A stretch of 64,000 nt of DNA from Rhabdophis nuchalis (Eukaryota > Chordata > Lepidosauria > Squamata > Natricidae), in assembly GCA_039707465.1 (NCBI GenBank), contig CM077658.1, positions 14,576,074 to 14,640,073 of the forward strand, in the 5' to 3' direction. Position numbers and translations under genes: made by a program. Each line of letters begins with the position of its first letter. The stretch's first letter is position 1. Below are positions 33,001-45,859 of the stretch, piece after piece. The notes beneath the pieces are model-generated. The model did no database searches, was not told where the DNA came from, and saw only the letters and a program-made list of their open reading frames with translations.

Positions 33001-36000
33001 AGATTCAGCGCACAGAGCACCCCACCATTTGGAAATCTAGAATCTGGAGAAGGGAAAGAGAGAGAAAGAAGAAATAGGAATTGCTTTGAATGTAAAACAC
33101 ACTCACCTGAATCGGCCAAGTCCGGCTGACGGTCATTGATGCGTGCTGTATATTCGGCCTTAAAGTTCTGCATGAACTTTTCTACAGAGCAGGTGTACAC
33201 ATTAGGGACAGCCACACATCTGTCCCAGAAAGAGAAAACTCCTTCCTTCCACTTGGAGAACTGTACCACTGAGAACAGAAACAAGGTCCACAGTTAACCC
33301 TTCTGGTTATCCCATCACCTGCTCACCAATACCTAGCTCAGAATTGGTTCTAAAAGGTGTCTTTTTTTAAAAAGTCTCTTGATATTTTCAAGGAGGGCTT
33401 ATTTTGGGGGGAGGTCTTATTTTAGCGCATGCACTTAAAAGCCCGATTGGGCTTATTATCTGGGGAGGTCTTATTTTCAGGAAACAGGATATAGTGTCAG
33501 GTCACAGTACTTTTGACAGTGATCGTGTGCATTTTGGATTCACGTTCTGTTAAGATACAGCTTGTTATGCCTTAAAATGACTTCTACTGTACCGCACAGT
33601 GGAGTTGCCATGGTAACGGCTTCACAGGAGTCCACAAGGGGGCTCCCTCTAACACAGGATTGGGATAAATACATACCCGGGCTATGCCGGGTTATCAGCT
33701 AGTAGAATATATTCTGCCAACATCTTCTGATGGCTCAGTGTTGACCCCATCTTCCTGAAGCATAAGGGTATGCCAGGGCACAATGTTCCCGTCTTCATAG
33801 TGCCCCATGTCCCATCTTCAGAGTGCCCTACCTTCCTCAGCAGAGCCAGCCATCCCTGCTCGGTCCACGATCAGACGACTGGCCATCTCTAGAACCTGCA
33901 CATCCCTTCCCAGCCTGTCAAGGGCATACATTTCCTGGCAGCGGAGAGGCCCAAAGTTGCCCAGCTTCTACGGATCAAGACACACATCGCAACAGAGGGG
34001 TCAGGAGAGAAGACACGATGCCAACGCGTATGGGGCAAGCGGGCTTTTAACATGCACCATTCTGTAAAAGTCAGGGTGAACAAAACCAGCATAGCGGTCC
34101 GAAGCCCCGGGATCATATGTGCCCTTCCAAACACTCAGCTCAGAACTTATAGCAAAGAAAATGTATATTGGATTATCCATGTTGAATAACAGCAGCTAGA
34201 ATTGCATTTGCACAAAACTGGAAAAGTGAAGAGATTCCCTACAGAGGAGAATGCGATTAGGAAAATATTAGAATGTGCAGAAATGAACAGATTGACATGG
34301 GCAATTAAAGAGAAAGAACAAACGGATTATTATACTACATGGGAATCATTGTATGGATGGTTAGAGAATAAATGTAAGAATTAGAAGTAAAAGTAGATGA
34401 ATAAAATATAGAAAATGTATTAACAGAGTTAAATAAATCAAGAAGAGGATTGTTATAGTATTAGATACTTAAGGTATTGGTATTAAGATAGGAATAGATT
34501 AAATAATGAATATGAGGGTAAATTTTAACTGTTATTGCACAAAATATGTACCCAAAATTTGTACCCACACACTGTTTAATGGAAGATGGATTGTTTATAT
34601 TAAAATTTTAAAAAAATGTCACCAAGGGGATGCTGCAGCAGTGGTCAGTGTAAAAAATGGCCATAATGTTCACTTTTTTCAGTGCCATAGTAACTTTGAA
34701 CTGTCACTAAATGAACCGTTGTAAGCCGAGAACTTCCTGTACTGCATAACCTAAGATCCATGTAAAGGTAGTTGTCAATTTACAACCATTCATTTAGTGG
34801 CCATTCAAAGTTATAACTTTGAAAATCTTCTAAGGCAGGGGTCTGCAAAGTTGGCTCTTTGAAGACTGGTGGACTTCAACTCCCAGAATTCCCCAGCCAG
34901 CCTCAGCTGGCTGGGGAATTCTGGGAGTTGAAGTCCACCAGTCTTCAAAGAGCCAACTTTGCAGACCCTTGTTCTAAGGAGTTCTATTTAGCAGGACCGA
35001 GACAATGGACCATTTCTGATGTGGTCCCTCTGCTCAACGGAACACTGTTTTCCCGGGTGAGATGGGCCCCATCCCTGCTTGGTCTTCCGGAAAACCCTCA
35101 AAAGATGCTTTTTCCATCAACGCTGGGGAGTCCCATGGGGGAGGGGGCGGCAAACAGTTGTCTGATGTCAAGTGATCTCAGGGGTTTTATAGCAACAGCA
35201 CTTACAATTTATATACCGCTTCCTAGTGCTTTAACAGCCTTATCTAAGTGGTTTAAAGAGTCTGCCTCTTGCCCCCAACAATCTGGGTCCTCATTTTACC
35301 CACCTCGGAAGAACGGAAGGTTGAATCAACCTTGAGCTGGTCAGGATCGAACTCCTGGCAGCGGGCAGAGTTAGCCTGCAATACTGCAATCTGCCACCAC
35401 TCACACTTGTATGTTTTCTCTTCGTTCGTTTTACAGTTTCTTGTGAAATGGGTGGCTATATGAATTTGCCGAATAAATGAATAAACTGCCAAATTATGTC
35501 GTTCTAATCTATTGGGAAAACATCGATTTTAAAAAGATCAGGACTGACGCCCGCCGGACGACAAAAACACACGCCTTCACACTCACTAGTAGCAAGCGGT
35601 TGCAGTGGTTCAGGTGCAGGACCAGGGCCTTGTCAAGGAATTCGTTGCCGGTGGTCATGGGCTCCAAGGTGCCTTCCGAGTTCAGGCACCCAGCGGAGTC
35701 TTCAGCCGCCGTGTCGGCAGCCCCTGGCACTTTGCCCACAGACGGAGCCTGGCCGTTGCTTGCCACCCTGTAAAGAGAGGAGGTGGGTAAAATATAAGCC
35801 CCCTTCTTGTCTTCCATAAACCCCACCTGTGCTCGCTTCCCGTACATGGTGACCAGATGCAGCTTAGAAGGAAAACAGAAAGGCTCAACCTGAATAAATC
35901 TTGCCCATGATTTCTGGGCACTACAAGGGTGGAGAAGGCAGGATCAAATCAGTGTATATTAGAAGGTTGGTCAAAGCAGGTTTCGAAGGATTTCTGGCAG

Positions 36001-36527
36001 GACTACCAGGTTCTGTAACAGCTTGGTTCCTTATGGCATCTGTCTGGTGAACTCACAAGATTCGTTTTTCCTTGCCAAAGACATGCATAACTAGACTGTG
36101 TTGTTTCTCTGTGTCATATATGTCGGTATGTACATAATTTTGCTATTTATTTATCTTCTCATGTTTATGTAATGTAAAATTGGAGGTGCTGACTCTTTTA
36201 AGAGCTGCATGCAACGAAATTTCATTTTTTAATGTATGCTAATTAGGGTACATTCAAAGTGACAATAAAGTTATTCTATTCTATTTTATCCTATTCCATT
36301 CCACTCCTAATCTATTCCATTCCTACTCTTATTCTATTCTATTCTATTCTATTCTACTCTATTCTACTCTATTCTATTCTATATTCCATTCTGTTCCATT
36401 CCATTCTTACTCTACTCTATTGCATTCCATTGCATCTCTTATTCTATTCTGTTCTGTTCTGTTCTGTTTCATTCCATTCCATTCCTACTCCTATTCTGTT
36501 CTGTTCTATTCTATTCTCACTTGCAAA

Positions 36528-36571
<44 letters not shown>

Positions 36572-39500
36572 AGAGAGGGAGAGGAAGGGAGGGAACAGAG
36601 AGAAAACAGATCTTGGGGGCAGTGTCAGCCATTGGCCACGGAGTGGTGCTGCTGCTGCATTTCCTGCCAGAAATGCAGCAGGAATGCACCTGTTAGACCA
36701 GATGGCTTTAGAATGGATTCCCAACAGCTGCATCAGCACCGTGGGAAAAGTCACTGGCATCCTGTGCCAAAAACCTTGCCACGATAATCGCTTGGAGGGA
36801 GCAGAGTCCAGCCAGACGCAGGGGACACTGGTAGTGCCGTTTGTACCTTTGAACGGTTCCTAAATGAACTGTTGTTAAGTGGAGGGCTACCCATTTGAGG
36901 AGTTGGATATGGGTAGTTACGGACACCTTTAAACCAGCCTTTAGCCCAGCCGTCACCAAATTTTGGTGGTCCGCAGAAAAATTATTTGCATTTTTTATAT
37001 TGCACTGAATCAGTGGTTCTCAAACTACGGCCCCTGGGATGGATACATGCAATGAATGTTTGTGTTGCTGCAGAGAATCTCCTCCCCCTTTGGGGTCTTT
37101 TTGTGCAGGTCGGAGGGAGGCAGAAATTCCGACTTGGAGTCTGCTTCAGCCTCCTGGTGAGGGGCTTTGGACGAAGGCTGGAGGGAAGCACCGCTAGAGG
37201 CAAAGAGCCGGAGGGCCTCGTTCCAGTGGGACAGCTTCATGGCCTGGAACTGGCTGACCATCTCAGCCCACTGAGCCTCCAGGTGCCAATACCTGGCCTT
37301 GCACTCTGGCAGATCTCCCCTCTGCTTGGAAATCCTACGCTCATAGACCTCAGTGAGGTGCTTCTGCCGAGCCCCCTTCTCGGTCAGATCCAATTTGAAC
37401 TGAGCTCTTTTGCCAACTCTTTCTCACGGTGGCTGCTTAGCTCCAGCAACTGCTTCCTGTTGGGGCCCTAAGGAGCCTGGGTGGGCAGGCGAGGAGTGGC
37501 GAGTAGAGGCTAGCAAGGCACCCCTCGACGTGACATCGAGTTGGTCATGCACACCCAGTCACATGACCACCTTGCCACGCTCACCCAGCCGGCCATTAGG
37601 TAGATGATATTAGCGGTCTTCAGGATTCAAAATTGTGAATTCAGTGGCCCCTGAGGTCCAAAAGGTTGGGGACCCCTGCTTTAGCCAGTTTACTTACTTG
37701 TCGTCCTCTCCTTCCGAGTCTTCTGATTCAGAAGCATTAAGGAAGCTGAAACTCTCGAGCGCATGTTCCACCGTCAAGCTGGTACTGGAGGCTCGGCTCA
37801 GGCACAGCCCTTGTTTTTGCTGGTGGGGTGGAAATTAAAAACAAGTATTAGACAGGTTCTCTTTTGGGCCCATTTGGGATCGAGCAATTCTCCTTACTTG
37901 TCTGCTTCTTGCCCTGCTGGGCTTGAGAAAATTCACCCACAACACAAAAACAATCCATGTCTAATAGAAAGAGTGCAGAGAAGAGCAACTAGGATGATTA
38001 TGGACTGGAGGCTAAAATACATGAAGAACGGTTGCAGGAACTGGGCATGGCTAATCTAGTCATGGACCAGGGGAGACAGGATAGCAGTCTTCCAATATTT
38101 GAGGGGCTGCCACAGAGAGAAAGGGGTCAAGCTGTTTTCCAAAGCACACGAAGGCCACACAAGGAATAATGGATGGAAACTGATCAAGGAGAGATTCAAC
38201 CTGGAAATAAGAAGGAATTTTCTGACAGTGAGGACAATCAACCCATGGAACAGAATTTGCCTTCAGAAGTTGTGGGAGCTTCACCACTGGAGACTTTCAA
38301 GAAGAGATTGGACTGTCATTTGTCAGAAATGGTGTAGGGTCTCCTGCTTGGCCAGTGGGGCTGGACTAGATGACCTAACAAGGCCCCTTCCAACTCTGTT
38401 AATCTGTTGATATTAATTTCCCTACCAATGTTCAAAGAGGAGGTGCCCAAAAGGTATGTACACCTTTTCAGCTGAAAGTTTGGGGCCTTAAATTTCCTGA
38501 CGTAGAAGATCGTCTGTTGTAAATTTGGGAGATGCCCGTATTAGAGAAGTTCAGCATCTCAGCAAACCAGGTTTTCATTCAAATCCAAAGATCGCTCTAG
38601 AAAACTCTATTTCTAGCCTCGTTGGTTTATGTGAATCTGGAAGCCCCAAACTACAGTCTACCTACAACCTGTGAACCATGCGGAATTCTCTGCGTTTCTC
38701 TGCAAGGCTTTGTGTGTGTGTTATTTTCTTTCTCAAAACAACCAGTATGGGCCTCTAATGTGTAGGCAGGAAGTTTAACTTGTGAAAAAAGACAGCGGAA
38801 GTGTGTGAGTTGAAGATATCCCCTACAGTTGCCCTCCAAAGTTCACAGGCGCAGATGTGGTGAGAAATTTAACTGAAAATAATTTACCACGCACGGGAAG
38901 TGTATAGCTACATCGCTCCCTTCAAGCTTTGTCTTTCTTCCTGCAACTGGATAGAATTGTGCAAAACGTACATAAATGTAAAACAAAGATGCACAAGTAG
39001 AGATAGCTTGCATCAAACCAGGTTTGGGATGGGGGAATTCCAGAACTCCTAAAGGGGAGCAGTCATGCAAAAGGGCAATTGGTAGATCGCAAAACAGGAG
39101 TGGGGAATTTCCAAAGTTAAATGCAGCCTTTGTTTTAAAAGCAGGAAAAATCTCATGGAATCGCTAACTCTCTTGAGATTTCGAGACATCTTGAGGAGGT
39201 GACTCAGAATCTCGTGATGTCTGGAATAAAGCCAAAAAAATGTCCCCGAGATAGAAAAGAGATTGCCAAAAATTTGCAATGTTCCATTTTATATCTCTTC
39301 CACAAGGGCAGCCAAACAATCCTTGTGATCCTCCACTGATGAATTGTTCTCACTGTCAGGAAATTTCTCCTTAGTTCTAAGTTGCTTCTCTCCTTGATTA
39401 GTTTTCACCCATTGCTTCTTGTCTTGCCTTCAGGTGCCTTGGTGAATAGCTCGACTGCCTCTTCTTTGTGGCAACCCCTGCGATATTGGAACACTGCTAT

Positions 39501-42500
39501 CATGTCTCCCCTGGTCCTTCTTTTCATCAAACTAGACTTACCCAATTCCAGCATCTATTGGAATATGTTTTAGCCTCCAGTCCCCTAATCATCTTTGTGG
39601 CTCTTCTCTGCACTCTTTCTAGAGCAGGGGTCCCCAACCTTTGCAACTTTAAGTCTGAAGGACTTCAGCTCCCAGACTTCTCCAGCCAGCTTTGCTGGCT
39701 GGAGAATTCTGGGAGCTGAAGTCCTTCAGACTTAAAGTTGCAAAGGTTGGGGACTCCTGTTCTAGAGTCTCCACATCTTTTTTACATCATGGAGACCAAA
39801 ACTGGATGCAGTACTTGAAGTGTGGCCTTACCAAAGCATCATAAAGTGGTATTAACACTTCACTTGATCTTGATTCTAGCCCTCTGTTAATGCAGCCTAG
39901 AACTGTGTTGGTTTTTTTTGGCAGCTGCAGTTCACACTCCTGGCTTAAAACACATCAGGATGAGAAGACCCCAGGAAAGTAGTGTTCAGCTTCTTTGCTG
40001 AAGTGCTATGAGAACCCCTCCAGCTTCTGATGTGGTCCTAAGCTTTCTACGCCACTCACTTACCAAGAGGATCTCCTCAAGATGCTTGAGTTCCTGCTCC
40101 AGAACCTGCAATTCAGGGAACTGGCCCCGATAGTCATCCAGAGCAGAAGCCAGTGTATTGATGGCCTCCTCCAGGCCAGAGTCCACAGGTTTGGGCCTTG
40201 GAGCTTCTGAGATCCCTGATGGCTGAAGCTGTCCCAAGGCTGATGGGGCCAAAGAAGACTTAGGCTGTTGAACCTCTGGGGCTGGACCAGGCGCGTCCTC
40301 ACTCTCCTCTCCAACAGGGGGGACCCCATCAGGCTCATCCTCTTGCTCCTCAACCTCACAGATCCGAGCGTCCAGTGGCGAGCCCACACTTGGGGGCGTG
40401 GAGTTCGTTTCCATGGGCGGAGCATCCCAAGGGCCAGCCTCCTTGGGGACAGGACACTCCCTCTCTTCTGCGATGGGCGAATCTACACTTGCTTCGCTGA
40501 TCTGGCTGAGAGTCCGGGCATAGGGCACGTGTCCGTTGGCCATGGCGGCCTCCTCTCGGATTGCCGGCTCCTTGTCCTCGGGGTGGGTGAAAGCGATTTC
40601 AATGGCTGGCGCAGCGGCCTGCACTGCAGGTTGCACAATAGGCCTGGGCAATGAATGTCGGGCATTTCCGGACAGCTGGGGGCTGGAAGAGTCGTCGGAT
40701 GACTCCGAAGAGATGGACCAGGCTGCCCCATTCTCCAGTTCCTCCTGCTGCCGCAACATGTTCTGAAGGAAACAATGACATGGATGAGATACGACTGCAC
40801 TGAGCATCGTGGGTCAGAAGTAGCCCCTAAGCAGAACCTCTTCCACCCACAAACACACTCGTTCACACCCACAACCGCAATTTTGCCTTCTTCTGGGACA
40901 TCAACAGGTCTTCTTCCTTGACCTGATGTGCCAACTCCAGGGAAACTCAAGGCTGCAGCTGAACTAACCAAAACCTGTTCCAGCTGCTGGGTCCCTTTGT
41001 GACATCTTGCAAATGACCCGGGAGGCAAAACATACATATTTGCATTTTTATAAGATTGAAACCTTACGCCGGCTATTCTTAATAACAGCCTTCATTGAGC
41101 CTCTGGGATGGTGAAAACTGCCTCCCCCAGGCTCTGGAGGTTTTCTGGGAGGCTCGTTTTCCCGCAGGCCTGCAGATACCTCACATCCAAAACAGGCCAC
41201 GTCGAGACTCCTGGGAAGGGAGGGGCAGGGCCAGCCAGGGATGGGCTTTGAAGGTTCTTCAAACCGGCCATAGCGTTAGCTACAGGTTCTCCTGAACAAA
41301 GGCGAACCCGTAGCAGGGGTCTGCACACCGCCCACTAACCATAGGTTGCCAACTTCTTCTTTAAAGGAAGACCTTTCACGCTAAATCACATGATGTTCCA
41401 CCCCCTAACCAGTGGTGAAATTCATTTTTATTTACTACCGGCTCTGTGGGCGTGGCTTGGTGGGCGTAGCAGGGGAAGGATACTGCAAAATCTCCATTCT
41501 CAACCCACTCTGGGGCCAGCCAGAGGTGGCATTTGCTGGTTCTCCAAACGATTCAAAATTGCCGCTACCAGTTCTCCAGAACCTGTCAGAACCTGCTGGA
41601 TTTCACCCCAACCCTCAGCCTGCAGGAGTAGCAGCTAGTAAACACACAATCACGAGCGACCACTACAAGCCAACAAGACAAAGGAAGCCCGTACAGTCCA
41701 CTACTGTCAAGTACCACTTATCTACCTGAGCTCTGCCAGGTGCTACGGACTAAAGGAGAGGCTAAAGCAGAGGAAGCTCCATTGTGGGACACCAACGGTT
41801 CAAGCACTTACGCAACCCTGAGACGCCTTTGTGCTGAGGTGCACCGAGGAGACGTCACTGCACGAACAGCTCCACGGCAGCCTTTCCAGGACGGTCTCTT
41901 GGAAGACGTCCATCAAAGCCCGCCTCTGCTTGGGGACCGCCTCCCAAGGCAGGCTCTTGAGCAGAGAGAGAGGCAACCATCAACACCCAGGACCACCAAC
42001 CTCAGGGGGGATTCTCTACGTTACCACTTATGGCAGGGGTGTCAAACTCGATTTCATGGAGGGCTGCATCAGGTTAGTGTTGGACCTTGGAAAGCCAAGG
42101 TGGGCGTGGCCAGCTTGACGTCACGCGTGTCGGGGGCGCCTGTGGCGGCCTGAGCCCTCTGCCAGTGAAAACGGGCTCACGAGCTCTGTTTTCAGCTGCG
42201 ATGGCCTCCTGCAACCCTCTGCCAGTGAAAATGGAGCCCAGGAGGAGCTCTGTTTGCATTGGCAGAGGCATCGCGGACTTTGCTGTTCCCAGGGAGGCCT
42301 CGCGGGCCAGATCGTAGCATCCCACAGACTGGATCCAGTTCCCGGGCCTTGAGTTTGACATCTCTGATTTATGGGATCAAGGTGAAGAATGCCCTACTGC
42401 TCTGCAATAAATCTAGCTGTCTGTTTTCTCCAGTTAGAGAGGTCGGAGTAGTTGTTCTCCTTCACCTAATAAAACACAGGTTTGTTTTGGACTGCAAAGG

Positions 42501-45500
42501 AAAAGGTTTTGTTTTCCGTATTTTTTCTCCCCTTTTCTTTTCCCTGATGTGAATCAAAGCATTCACATCTGGAGTTCACATATGGGCCACATATATGGAC
42601 TTCAAATGAAGAGCTGGAGATGCACACACATACACACCGGAAATAGACAAGGCCAGGATTAAATGAGCCAGGCCAGATCAAAAATGAAATTGGATTAAAT
42701 CAAAGTAACTTAACCAGATTAGAACCATTTATTCCACCTATTTCATTACACGTTAAATTCAATTTTTTTTTTGAAGAACAACTTTTTTGAGATCTCTGGG
42801 GACCGCAGCCAAAGCATCAAGGGCAAGCATTAGTGGAATAATCTCAGATTGTACAATCCTTGTCCTGATCTATCATTTCTAGAAGTGGTTAAAACATAAG
42901 ACGTCTGGCTTAGCTGACGCAAGAAGCTGTGCTTCAACCTCTCATCACAGATCGAGATTGCAGAAACCAATTCAAGATTACATCCTGGTCGTTTGGTTTG
43001 AATGCGGTAAGAGCTGTGATTTGACAAATCCTACCCCAAGTCTAATGTCTAGAGCACTGATGGCGAACCTTTTTGGCACCGAGTGCCAGAACCGGAACAT
43101 GCGCGCATATGCACGCATCGGAAAACCAAAGACCAGCTGGCTGGCATGTGCATGCCTGTTTTTTGGGCGTTTTTGGCTTTTGGGGGGTCCTTTTCAGGGT
43201 GTTTTCAGGTCCTTTACTGGGCAGCTCTCCAGCTCATTGTTCAGGGCAAAAACAGCCCCAAAAACGGCCTGGGTTTTGGCTGTTTTCTGGCGTCCCAGCC
43301 TCTGCAAAGATCAGCTGGCATCGGAAACCAGAAGAGCAGCTGGCAACGGTGCGCGTTCCCACAGAGAGGGCTCTGTGTGCCACCTCTGACACGAGTGCCA
43401 TAGGTTCGCCATCACGGGCCTAGAAATATAAAAACACTTAAGTAGACAAACAAGTAAAAAAATGTTCTGCGTTGCAGGATCCAGTCTGAGTTGGCCGCTA
43501 GGGCAAAAGGTCTGTTCTTCCAAGCTGTCAAATTTGTGCTGAAGCCCATCATCAGGTAACTTCTCTCTCTGGACTGTTGCACATTACATTTGTATAATTT
43601 CCAGGATCAAAAGACATCCAAGGGAGTCTGCTTTGACTTAAAACTTTGTGGATAAGACTGAAGGAGTAGAGTGATGCATAGTTTCTTATTGGACTATGCC
43701 CTCTCCAAATCCTTGGTGAAGCTACTGCTGAAGCCATAAAGACAAAGAGCTTTCCATTCTCCCCATCTATATATAAAAAAATGGCTGTGTGTGTGTGTTT
43801 GTGTGTGTATGTGTGTTCCAGCATGACTCTGGAACGCCTCAAGCAATTTTAACCAAACTTGGTAAACAGATGACTTACTGTCTGGGAAAAAAAATATTGT
43901 GGGGGTAAGACACCCCTAAAACCCCCTGGGGAGTGTGTTCTGTTAAGATACAGCCTGTTGTGCCTTAAAATGGCTTCTACTGTACTCCATAAGGGGGCTC
44001 CCACTGGTAAATGGGGGAAATCCAACAATAGAAATTACGTTTCGTCCAGGCATTTTCCCCTTATAAATAAATACCTGAACAACGCTGAGTTATCGGCTAG
44101 TATCTTAATAAATGTAGCACCCACTGAAGGAGTACTTACATAAAAGGCTTGTTCTCTCATGGAAGGGGTATCAGGTGGGCTCTGGTTGTATGTGGAGAAG
44201 CGCTTGTTGACTGTCGATGTCTTGTTCACAGTACTGGCAGAAGACGGCTGGTCCTCTTTATCAAACGGACTGATGGAAGGAAAGTGTCGTAGTTAGTGGA
44301 GAAGAAGGAAAAGTGAGCTGATGCGAGAAGTGGACTCACCTGCTCTTCGCACCACTTGGAAGATCTTCAAGGAGACACTACGGCCTCTCTCACCGGAACC
44401 CTTCTTTCATTGTGGCCCACTTAGACACCCAACAACGTCCTAACATTAGGATAGAAGGACAGAACAAGCCCAAAGGCCCAGAAGAGCACTCACTTCCAAT
44501 TGACCTCCAGGCTTAGCTTGATTGTGCCGAGGTCATTGATGTCAACCGCCACCACTTGGGGCAGGGCTGCAAAGAGATCCTTGGTCTCGCAAGAGACGTT
44601 CCCCACCACCACATGGCTGGCCAAGCTCTTGAGTTCCGTCACCTGAAAGGAGAAAGAAAAAAGTGGAATTATCGTGAGTAAGGAAAAGACATCTTCTTCT
44701 AGGTAGGAGACATCTGACCAGGGAGGCATCAATCACCTTGATGGACAGAAACTCTGTAATAAGAGGCAAGAATATCATCTCCTCACTATCCCAGACTTGC
44801 TTGCTGTTGGCTTCAATGCGGCCACGTAGTTTCCATCGCTGGCGCCCATACCTCATGAAGATCTACCATGAAGGAGGAGGAATTTAGGTATCAGTTAGAT
44901 GACTAGCAATAAGATTCAGTCTCACAGTTTTAAGCCAGCTTGACTGCAAACCTTCCTGGGATAACAAACAGAAGGGACAAATTCACCCTATTCCTTAAAA
45001 GGTAAAGGTTCCCCTCACAAGCACGTGCTAGTCGTTCCCAACTCTAGGGGGCGGTGCTCATCTCCGTTTCAAAGCCGAAGAGCCAGTGCTGTCCGAAGAC
45101 GTCTCCGAGGTCATGTGGCTGGCATGACTCAATGCCAAAGGCGCACGGAACGCTGTTACCTTCCCACCAAAGGCGGTTCCTATTTTTCTACTTGCATTCT
45201 TAACGTGGTTTCGAACTGCTAGGTTGGCAGAAACTGGGACAAGTCATGGGAGCTCACTCCGTTACGTGGTGCTAGGGATTCGAACCACTGAACTGCCGAC
45301 CTTTCTGATCGACAAGCTCAGCGTCTTAGCCACTGAGCCACTGCATTCCTTCCCCATTCCGTCTTCTACCCCATACATCCCTTCGACCGACTCGCTCCCA
45401 GGGAGAGGGTCTTCTCCGGGTGGCCGTCGACCGGACAATGCCGGTTGGCGGCTCCCAGGGGAAGGGCCTTCTCTGTGGTGGGCCCTACCCTCTGGAATGG

Positions 45501-45788
45501 CCTACCTCCCAACCTCCGTTCCATCACAGACCTCCGCTTGTTTCGCCGGCACCTAAAAACTTATTATTTTCATCTGGCCGGCCTAGCATGATCTACTCCA
45601 CACCCATTATTTTATAACAAATCAAAATTGTAATTTGGGTTTTAAATTTAAACTTATTTTAAGCAGGGTATTGATTTAATTTAGTTATTATTTAATAATA
45701 TTTTGTATTTATGTATAATTGATTTTAAATCTCTGTTTGCCGCCCCGAGTCCCTTTGTGGTGAGATGGGTGCGGGTTATAAATGTGAA

Positions 45789-45859
<71 letters not shown>

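Noticed and set aside
36986..37471. Frames of 161 (plus) and 122 (minus) codons
   Set aside because: Inside a repetitive composite element; no transposase or other domain could be recognised.
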